Positions 22,851 through 30,700 of a stretch of DNA of 33,312 bases are shown piece after piece. Position numbers and translations under genes: made by a program. Position 1 is the stretch's first letter, and every line of letters begins with the position of its first letter. Below the pieces are notes generated by a model. It was not told the origin of the DNA. It was given only the letters and a program-made list of their open reading frames with translations, and ran no database searches. Origin of the DNA: Lacunisphaera sp. (GTDB lineage: Bacteria; Verrucomicrobiota; Verrucomicrobiia; Opitutales; Opitutaceae); assembly GCA_029945445.1 (NCBI GenBank), contig JAQSCO010000033.1, positions 1 to 33,312 of the forward strand. The letters run 5' to 3'.

Positions 22851-25748
22851 ATGCTGACGATTCGCACTTGCAAGGCGTTTAGCAAAGCCCTCGGCGAATA
22901 CCTCCGCCAAGCCGACTACTATGCGGAAGGCATGAAGGTCGAGGGCCAGTGCTTCGGCCGGCTCTGCCCGGCCGTCGGGCTCACCGCTGGTGCGACCATC
23001 ACCGACGAGGCCTTCGAGCGGGTCGCCTCGAATCACCATGCCGAGACCGAGGGAAAGCTGACCGAACGCATGGCCGCCGGCCGCCGCGCTGGCTACGATG
23101 CTACCTTCAGCGCCCCGAAGTCGGTCTCTATCCAGGCCTTTATCGGCGGCGACGAGCGCCTGCTCGTCGCGCACGAAACCGCCGTCCATGAGGCCCTCCG
23201 CGAACTTGAAACCTTCGCCTGCCACCAGGAGGGGCGGGGGATCAACAAGCGCTACGTCCCCTCCGGCGAAATCGCCGCCGCGATCTTCCGGCACGGCGAG
23301 AGCCGGGCCCTTGATCCCCACCTGCATTCGCATGTCTTTATTTTCAATGTGACTCGAAGTTCTTCGAAGTCGGACCGGCTGCTGGCCCTCGAAAGTTCGA
23401 ATATCTTCGAACGCACGAAGTATCTGACGGAAGTCTACCGCAACGTTCTGGCCCGCGAGGTCCAGCAGCTCGGCTACGAGATCGAACGTCGCTCGAATGG
23501 CTTCGAGTTATCCGGGGTATCTTCGGATTTGCTCGAACGGTTTTCGAAGCGTGCCCAGGAGCGCGACCGGGCCATCGCCCTCCGCGAAGCCGACTTGGGC
23601 CGCGAACTCACCCGCGACGAGATCGCGCTCCTCGTCCGCGAAACCCGCGCCGAAAAGCAATATGAGCTGACTCCGGCGGAAGTCCGGCAAGGTCAGCTGG
23701 CTCAGGTGACGACCAGCGAACTTGAGCAACTGCGGGCGCTCCAAGTCAGGGGCCGCACCGGTGTCCCCGAAGCCGTCAGCCTGCCGGAAGCGATCAATCG
23801 TGCTTCCGAGCATCTGTTTGAGCGGCACACGGTCGTCGCCGAGCATGATTTCCTCGCCGAGGTGATTCGCCAATCCTACGGCAGTCACTCCCTGGCCGCG
23901 ACCAAGGCAGCACTCGCGGCAGACCCCTCCCTGCTTCGGGCTGACGGTGAATTGACGACCCAGGCAGCCCTCGACCTTGAGCGTTCGCTCGTGGCCCGGC
24001 TCAATGCCGGGGTGGGTTACAAGGATGGCGGGTTCGGGTTCGCTCCTTCCGGTGAGGTTTCTCATCTGACTCGCGAACAGCGCTACGCGGTCAGCACCGT
24101 CCTCGATTCCCGCGACCAGGTCACGGTGTTGCGCGGCCGGGCCGGCACCGGCAAGACCCAGACCCTCGCCACCGTGATCGAGGGGGTAACCCGGTCCGGC
24201 GGGCAAGTGGCTTGTTTCGCGCCCAGCACGCAGGCCGTTGAAATTCTCAAAAAAGACGGGGCCGACCAAACGGCGCCCGGCCATGCCTCCGCGGGTCAGG
24301 TGTTGGCCCAAACCCAGACCGTGCAGCGCCTGCTGGTCGATCCCGCCTTGCAGCAGGCTGTGCGGCATCAGGTGGTGATCGTGGATGAGTATGGACTTCT
24401 TTCGGTCCGGCAACTGAAGGAACTGGCCGAACTGGCAGACAGGCAGCAAGCCCGGCTGTTGCTCGTGGGGGATTCCGGGCAGCACAAGAGTGTCGAGGCC
24501 GGGGACGCCGCCCGGATTGTCGAAAAAGAGTCCCGGGTCCGCGTCGTCACCTTGAGCCAGGTTCATCGGCAGGCCGCCAATCCCGCCTACCGGGCGGCAG
24601 CCGAGGATCTGGCGGCCGGCCGGTTCAGTTCCGGCCTGCGCAAACTGGACCGCATGGGTGCCATCGTCGAAATCGACTCTCCGCAACTCCGTCGCCAGCG
24701 AATGGTTGAGGAGTGGAACCGTGTTTCGCAGGAAACCAAATCCGTCCGCACCCGCTCCGGCATTGCCGAACGGGCCAAGACCACGCTCATGGTGGCACCC
24801 ACCTGGGCGGAAATCGACCAGCTTAATATTGTCGCGCGCCACCGCCTGCGGGCCGGGGAAAAACTCACCGGGCGCGATCAGGATTTTGTCACCCTGCGGG
24901 CCAAGGACTGGACCCGCGCCCAGCACAAGGACGTCCGCAACTACCGCCCCGGCGACATCCTCGTCGCGCACAAGGCGACCAAACACTTTGCCCAAGGGGA
25001 CGAACTGCACGTCATCGGCAAGGAACAGCAGCGGCTGATCGTCCGGCGCGGGGCGGACCAATTATCCGTTTCGCCGAAGCAAGCCGGGCTCGCTTGGACG
25101 GCCTGCGAGGAGCGGAAGACCCCGGTCGCCACCGGCGAGCACCTGCGGCTGCGCTCCATCGCCCACGCCACCGGACCCGATGGGCAGGTTCGCCGGCTGG
25201 CCAACGGCTCGATGGTCACGGTCCAGGCGCTCACTCCGTCGGGGCAGCTCCAGCTCGCCGATGGCTCGGTCCTGCGCAGCCGTCAGCTTGAATACGGCTA
25301 CGCGCTTACTTCCCACGCCGCCCAAGGTGTCACGGTCGACAAGGTTTTTCTCGCCGGGGCCGCGACCCGCGAAGGCCTGTATGTGGCCGCCACCCGGGGC
25401 CGGGAATCGCTCCGGATCTTCGTGCCCGACCGGGAGGCGTTCCTCGACGCCAATGGCCTCCGGTCCGAGACCCGCACCTCGGCCTTGGAATTCACCCGGC
25501 ACCATGCGATTCCGCGCCCGCTTTACCCGCACCTTGTCCGGGCCTGGCACTACCTCCAACAGGTGCGTGCCGGGGTCCTGTCCTGGCTGGAGCGGAATCC
25601 GGCGGACCGGTCCGTCGAGCCGCCGCTCGTCCGGGTTATTCCGCCCCGGCCGGTCGAACGGCCACCCCGGCAATCTCCCGGCGAGTCGGTCACTTCGGGT
25701 TACCGGCACTACGCAACCCCGCGCGAGGCCCCGCGCATGCGAGTATGA
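22851..25748 (+). CDS. MobF-family conjugative relaxase with helicase domain (TrwC/TraI-like)
   Basis: A 965-aa protein that would nick oriT, stay bound to the DNA 5' end and unwind the strand for transfer. The N-terminal relaxase domain has catalytic tyrosines Tyr23/Tyr24 (ADYYAEG), the TFSAPKSVSI motif and the three-His metal site: His148 plus His159/His161 in RALDPHLHSHVF. A RecD-like helicase follows, with Walker A GRAGTGKTQTL near 427, Walker B VVIVDEYGLL near 508, VGDSGQHKSVEAGD, and the C-terminal YALTSHAAQGVTVDKV and LYVAATRGRESL. The ATG at 22851 follows a strong GGAGG; an upstream ATG at 22815 has none. No transfer-pore or coupling-protein genes are in the window, so the element seems mobilisable rather than self-transmissible from what is visible. 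Confidence 0.94.
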   Translation: MLTIRTCKAFSKALGEYLRQADYYAEGMKVEGQCFGRLCPAVGLTAGATITDEAFERVASNHHAETEGKLTERMAAGRRAGYDATFSAPKSVSIQAFIGGDERLLVAHETAVHEALRELETFACHQEGRGINKRYVPSGEIAAAIFRHGESRALDPHLHSHVFIFNVTRSSSKSDRLLALESSNIFERTKYLTEVYRNVLAREVQQLGYEIERRSNGFELSGVSSDLLERFSKRAQERDRAIALREADLGRELTRDEIALLVRETRAEKQYELTPAEVRQGQLAQVTTSELEQLRALQVRGRTGVPEAVSLPEAINRASEHLFERHTVVAEHDFLAEVIRQSYGSHSLAATKAALAADPSLLRADGELTTQAALDLERSLVARLNAGVGYKDGGFGFAPSGEVSHLTREQRYAVSTVLDSRDQVTVLRGRAGTGKTQTLATVIEGVTRSGGQVACFAPSTQAVEILKKDGADQTAPGHASAGQVLAQTQTVQRLLVDPALQQAVRHQVVIVDEYGLLSVRQLKELAELADRQQARLLLVGDSGQHKSVEAGDAARIVEKESRVRVVTLSQVHRQAANPAYRAAAEDLAAGRFSSGLRKLDRMGAIVEIDSPQLRRQRMVEEWNRVSQETKSVRTRSGIAERAKTTLMVAPTWAEIDQLNIVARHRLRAGEKLTGRDQDFVTLRAKDWTRAQHKDVRNYRPGDILVAHKATKHFAQGDELHVIGKEQQRLIVRRGADQLSVSPKQAGLAWTACEERKTPVATGEHLRLRSIAHATGPDGQVRRLANGSMVTVQALTPSGQLQLADGSVLRSRQLEYGYALTSHAAQGVTVDKVFLAGAATREGLYVAATRGRESLRIFVPDREAFLDANGLRSETRTSALEFTRHHAIPRPLYPHLVRAWHYLQQVRAGVLSWLERNPADRSVEPPLVRVIPPRPVERPPRQSPGESVTSGYRHYATPREAPRMRV

Positions 25749-26125
25749 GTGAACTCGAGTCCAAGTTCCCCGATGACGGGCGCTCCCCTGGTCGCGACCC
25801 CCATTGTCTCGTGACCTCGGACGTGCCCGGCGTCTGCCTCCGGCTGGAGTCGACCCGCCAGCGGATCGCGCTCCCCTACGCGCTGCTCCTGCGGGTGGAA
25901 CTTTCGGACGATGAAACCGGCTGCGACCTTACGTTTGCCACTCACGAGGTCCGTATCCGAGGTCGTTGGCTCCGCCCCGTCTTCGTTGCCGTCAGCCAAG
26001 CGGAGGCGGTCCAGGTCGGACTGGGAGATTCCGCGAAATTCAAAGAAGGAGACTCCGTCCTCGGCCCGCTGGTCACCGGTATGCAGATCGAGCCCCTCGA
26101 TGAAAGTGCCCGTGCGCGGCGCTGA
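25745..26125 (+). CDS. Small protein translationally coupled to the relaxase
   Basis: A 126-aa protein whose ATG overlaps the relaxase stop (ATGA). It has a mixed alpha/beta composition without signal peptide or membrane span: VPGVCLRLESTRQRIALPYA, LLRVELSDDETGCDLTFATH, EVRIRGRWLRPVFVAV. No known motif. The tight coupling suggests a role in mobilisation or a structural partner of the relaxase. Just after the stop, TGCGCGAT is repeated head to tail (26131-26146, then TGCGCC). Confidence 0.75.
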   Translation: MSELESKFPDDGRSPGRDPHCLVTSDVPGVCLRLESTRQRIALPYALLLRVELSDDETGCDLTFATHEVRIRGRWLRPVFVAVSQAEAVQVGLGDSAKFKEGDSVLGPLVTGMQIEPLDESARARR

Positions 26126-26283
26126 GCCGTTGCGCGATTGCGCGATTGCGCCCCGGCGCAGACCCAGGCAGGCAATCCGGAAAAACGCCTGTATAAAGGA
26201 AGGAGCCAAACCTAAATTCCGGTCCTTTCCATGATAAGCCTCCGGCCGTTCTGCCGGTATGATGGGGCGCACCTCCGTTTCCC

Positions 26284-26862
26284 ATGCCCAATAGAATCGC
26301 CCGTCTGTCGGTCTGCGCCGTGCTTCTGGCACTTGGCTGTTCGGTCCCGCTCTCCGCCCAATCCGCGCCCGACGCCAGGCCTGCGGCGGATGCGGACTCG
26401 ATGGCTGCGGCGCTCAAATTGCGCGGCAGCATCGCGCAGGCCGTTGCGGCAGGCACCACCAAGCCGGAGGACGCCCTCGGGCAGTTGCGGGAGGAATCCT
26501 CACCCACCGGTCTGAAGCTCGACCCGGATGCGGATTTCGCCTTCGCCGCCATCGACGTGGGGCATCGTCTGCTGGCGGCGGGCAAAACCGTCCAGGCGGA
26601 AAAGGTTTTCCAGGCCGCCGAGCAATCGCTTGATACCGTGGTCAAGCGCACCGCGAATGCGCAGGCCAGAGAGAAGGCCCAATACCTGACGCAGCTGTCG
26701 CTGATTCGGGGCAACTACCTGAACAAGAAAGATCAGGCCAGACAGGACATCGATGAAGCGATTGGACTCCAACCGGAGGACAAGGACCTGAAGCGGGCCA
26801 AGGACGCCTTGGGCGTTCCCGCAGCAGAGTTCCTCCAGCGCAACGCCCCCAAGAAAGGCTGA
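26284..26862 (+). CDS. Secreted TPR-like helical protein
   Basis: A 192-aa protein with a signal peptide (RIARLSVCAVLLALGCSVPL, cleavage after LSAQS). An LxxC-like motif in LALGC could make it a lipoprotein. The mature part is almost all helical, with tetratricopeptide-like character: FAAIDVGHRLLAAGKTVQAE, KVFQAAEQSLD, LSLIRGNYLNKKDQARQDID, EAIGLQPEDKDLKRAKDALG. The gene precedes a second secreted protein by 5 bp and the Rhs gene beyond. It may help with export or assembly of the Rhs protein. No strong ribosome-binding site is visible before the ATG; a TATAAA at about 26190 could be its -10. Confidence 0.7.
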   Translation: MPNRIARLSVCAVLLALGCSVPLSAQSAPDARPAADADSMAAALKLRGSIAQAVAAGTTKPEDALGQLREESSPTGLKLDPDADFAFAAIDVGHRLLAAGKTVQAEKVFQAAEQSLDTVVKRTANAQAREKAQYLTQLSLIRGNYLNKKDQARQDIDEAIGLQPEDKDLKRAKDALGVPAAEFLQRNAPKKG

Positions 26863-26867
26863 CCACC

Positions 26868-27689
26868 ATGAAATCCTTCATTCTCCCCTTTGTGGCTACA
26901 CTGGTCTTTTCGGGCGGGTTGGCCGCCGGCACGCAGGACATCACCGTCACGCCCTCGACCCTCACGGACTGGCAGGTCAAGGGCGCCGACCGGGATAAAC
27001 TCGCGGCGCAGGACACCCTCAGGCTGCCGGCCGGAGCCGAACTGACCCGGACTTTTAGCGGTGGCGCAGTCGTGGTCTACACGGCTTCGCGGCCGCATTT
27101 CGGTGGCGATTCCACCGACTGGCCGGTGGTGCAGGCCGGTCCGGCCGCCCTGGCCTTGATCCGCAAGGGAGTCCGCGGGGAAGTGGCGTTGTTGATCGAC
27201 GACCAGGTGAGCACCCTGCCGCTTGACGTGCCGTTGGATTCAAATGGTGACAGTCTCCGGCCGGTGGAACTCGCCTTGGGCTACGACCCGCTGACCAAGG
27301 TCGGAGTGGTGGCCTTTGGCGATCAAACCCGCTCGTTCAGCGGCACCGGAGCCGGAACGGGGGTCGAGGTCGCGGTGGCGGCCGGCGAGAAGACCCCTTG
27401 GACGCATGATTCGCTGGAGGTGCTGGTCATCGGACCGGAAATCGACGCCGACCTGATGGCCCGCGCGGACCTGGCCCGCGCCACCAAGCAGGCCGCCTTG
27501 TTGCAGGCTGCGGTCGACAAATTGCGCCAGTTCGAGGAATGGGGCGGCGGGGGCGGCGGCAGCGGAGCCGGCGGTTCACCGGAGAAACCGGCGCTCGCCG
27601 GTGCCCGGCTGGAAATCTACACGCCGCCGGCGGTGCGCCACGGGGCTGCCGCCGTGCGGGCGGTGATCGCCCAGGGGCAAAAGCAATAA
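26868..27689 (+). CDS. Secreted protein of unknown function
   Basis: A 273-aa protein with a signal peptide (MKSFILPFVATLVFSGGLAAG). The mature part is beta-rich (TFSGGAVVVYTASRPHFGG, EVALLIDDQVSTLPLDVPLD, GVVAFGDQTRSFSG), then a helical stretch (DLARATKQAALLQAAVDKLR) and a glycine-rich linker. No family is recognised. It lies 5 bp after the TPR-like gene and 14 bp before the Rhs gene, so the three probably form one operon of exported proteins. Confidence 0.75.
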   Translation: MKSFILPFVATLVFSGGLAAGTQDITVTPSTLTDWQVKGADRDKLAAQDTLRLPAGAELTRTFSGGAVVVYTASRPHFGGDSTDWPVVQAGPAALALIRKGVRGEVALLIDDQVSTLPLDVPLDSNGDSLRPVELALGYDPLTKVGVVAFGDQTRSFSGTGAGTGVEVAVAAGEKTPWTHDSLEVLVIGPEIDADLMARADLARATKQAALLQAAVDKLRQFEEWGGGGGGSGAGGSPEKPALAGARLEIYTPPAVRHGAAAVRAVIAQGQKQ

Positions 27690-27703
27690 CGCGCGAGGCC
27701 ATC

Positions 27704-30700
27704 ATGAAAAAAATCCTTTTCCTCGCCCTCTGCTGCGTGGCGGTCCGCCTGCTGGCGGTCGCCCCGGTGCCCTTCACGGAAAGTGTCGGTTATTCCTTCA
27801 AGATCAACGGCACCGGGAGCGCCACCATGACCGTCTATGACGAGTCCGGCTCGCCATACCTGCTGGCCACCGCGAGCGGTTCCCTCATCGAGTCAAGCAC
27901 CGGGACGGCGTGGCTGCGCCCCGGCAAGACTTATTCGGTCTGTTTCTGGGGTTACGGCCCGCCGGATTATTGGATGAGCTTTGTCGCTCCTCTGGGCTAC
28001 ACCGTTTACGTCAACGGGGTGGCGGGCGATCTGGTTGCCCGGTCGCCGGGCACCGGCTGGTTCTTGCACTATCACACGGTGGAACTTCGCCCGGCGAGGG
28101 CCGAAGCGGGCGGGTTGTGGGGCAGCTTCAGCGGCATCGCCTTGGGCAAGTCCATCACCTGGAGCGTCGGGCTGGGCGATCTCCGCACCGGGCGCAGCGC
28201 CGGCGCGATCCAGTTTAAGGAAGTGGACCTGAGCAACAATCCCATTAGCCGCGAGCGGCTGTATTACGCCGCTCCACCGGCCAACGTCGGCCAGATTGTC
28301 GTCATCAAGGACGGTCCCTCCAACCAGACCCTGCGCCAGTTGGTAACTCCCGTTGGATTCACTGACATCGTAGATGACTTTGTGAGCAGCGTGCAGGTCG
28401 GTTACACCTTTAAGTTTTACTCGTGGGGCCAGGTCAGCAGTTGGAACGGCACGATTTACACCTTCTCGGGTTCGCCTTGGAAAACCATCAAGGTGGAATC
28501 ACCGGGATCGAGCCAGTTGAAGATCACCGAAACCGAAGGTTCGGTCGTGCGGGTCTCCAATCTGGTGGCGAGCAGTTCCACCAGTGCTACGGGAGGAACC
28601 GTCAGCGCCGGCGGCGGCTACACGATGCACACCTTCAATTCCAGCGGCACGTTCACCGTCAGCGGCGGCATCTCCAGCGTGGACTATCTGGTGGTGGCCG
28701 GTGGCGGCGGTGGCGGTGGGGGCGTTTCCGACAACGGCGGCGGGGGTGGTGGTGGCGGCGGCGTGCTGGCCGGTTCGATGAGCGTGTCGAACACGGCCTA
28801 CACCGTGACCGTTGGCGCGGGCGGCAATGGGGGGACGGCGGGGACTGGCGCGGCTGGCGGCAACTCGTCGTTCGCCGGTTCTGTGACGGCCGTCGGCGGC
28901 GGATTTGGCGGCGCCTATTCGGGCGCCGCCGGCTCGGGAGGCAGCGGCGGCGGGGCGGGCCGCGACACCGCCTGTTGCGGTGGCCCGAATACTTCCGGCC
29001 AGGGTTACACCGGCGGGAACGGTGGCGCCTGGTCCTGGGGCAGTGCCGGCGGCGGTGGTGGTGCGGGCGGTGCTGGCAACCATGGCGGCACGGATGATTC
29101 CGCCCGCTCCAGTGGCACCGCTGCGGATGGTGGCATCGGCGTTGCGAGTTCGATCTCCGGCACGAGCACCTATTATGCCGGTGGCGGGGCCGGAGCCTGG
29201 CAGACCACAACTACGCCTTCCGGCGGGCTGGGTGGTGGCGGCTACTATCCCGGATACGGCAATGCGGGAAATCATGCCACGCCCAACACGGGCGGGGGTG
29301 GTTCAGGTGCGCAATTCGCCAACGGCGGCAACGGCGGCTCGGGCGTGGTCATCATCCGCTACCCCGGCGATCCCAACAACTTCACGTGGACGCTGACCGA
29401 GGGCGACGGCACCACGGTGCTGCGCACCACAAAGCACACCAGTTCGGTGCCCACCAGCGGCCAGCGGGACGACGTCGTGGAAGTGCGCACCGGCACCACC
29501 GCCGGCACCGTCGTCGCCAAGACCAAATACCACTACGTCACCAAGGCTTGGGGCGAGGAACTCGTGCAGGTCATCGCCGATCCCGACAGCAGCAATCCCG
29601 CCGAGCGCACCACGACCTATGACTATTGGGCCACCAGCACCGATCTGGGCAACTATCGCCGGGTGAAGTCCGTCACCGAACCCACTGGGAACTGGACCGC
29701 CTACGAATACTACAACGATTACGATACGCGTGGTCAGCTCAAGTATGAGTATCATCCCTATCTGGATTCACCCTCCACGGTGCAATCCACTCTGGATCCC
29801 ACTTCGGGCCGGGTCGTCTACCTCACCTACACCGCCGACTGGACGACCCGCCACACCCGGCCCACGCTCCGCGAGGAGCGCATCAACAACACGGTCACCG
29901 GCAAGACCACCTGGTCCCACGGGGACGCGACCGGCTCGGGGGAGCCACGCGCCTACGCCACGATCAATTCCTATCGCGATGCCTCCAACTACCACTCCGA
30001 CTACGCTGAAACCTACCGGACGGACGCGGACCCGGACTTCGCGGGACAGCTCTATCAGGCCAAGGGGGCCAACCTCGCACAGATTTCAGGCAGCATCAGC
30101 CGGGGCACCTTCAATACCACGACCAAGGCCTTTGCGGTCAGTTCGGGCGGCGATCACTGGCGCGAGCTGAAGTTCAACGGTTCCACCAGCAGCACCGGGG
30201 CCGATGCCGTGACTTCCTTCGACAGCCAGTCCTGCCCCTCGGTCTACCTGATTCCCAACAAGTCCACGCTCAATGTAACGATCCGTATCGCCCAGGGCTA
30301 TGTCTACCGCACCGAGACCTGGGTCTACAATGGGGGAGGCAACTTCTACTTGGTGAGCCACGAGGATTGGGATTACGATGGCTACGGCCATCTGACCCAA
30401 CGCTGGGCCAGCAACGGAGCCCTCACGAACCACACCTTCACCAACGGCCGGCTCGTGAGCACGCTCGATTCCGCCGGCACCGAATCCACCTTCACCTATG
30501 ATGAGATCGGCCGCCCCAAGACCTCGGTCAAGAAGGGTGCATCCGCTTCCGGCTCCTACGCGGCCCAAGGCGACATCACGACGACCTACACCTACGACGG
30601 CGCGAACCATGTCACCCAGACGGTGAGCAGCGGCGGCTCGCTGTCTTTGACCGCGAGCAGCACCTATGATCTCGCCGGCCGGATGACCGGCACCACCGCC

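Noticed and set aside
22661..22885. A short minus-strand frame with a 7-residue repeat (QPMKPKT-like)
   Set aside because: The periodicity is the translation of the 21-bp DNA repeats in the candidate oriT, not a protein repeat.
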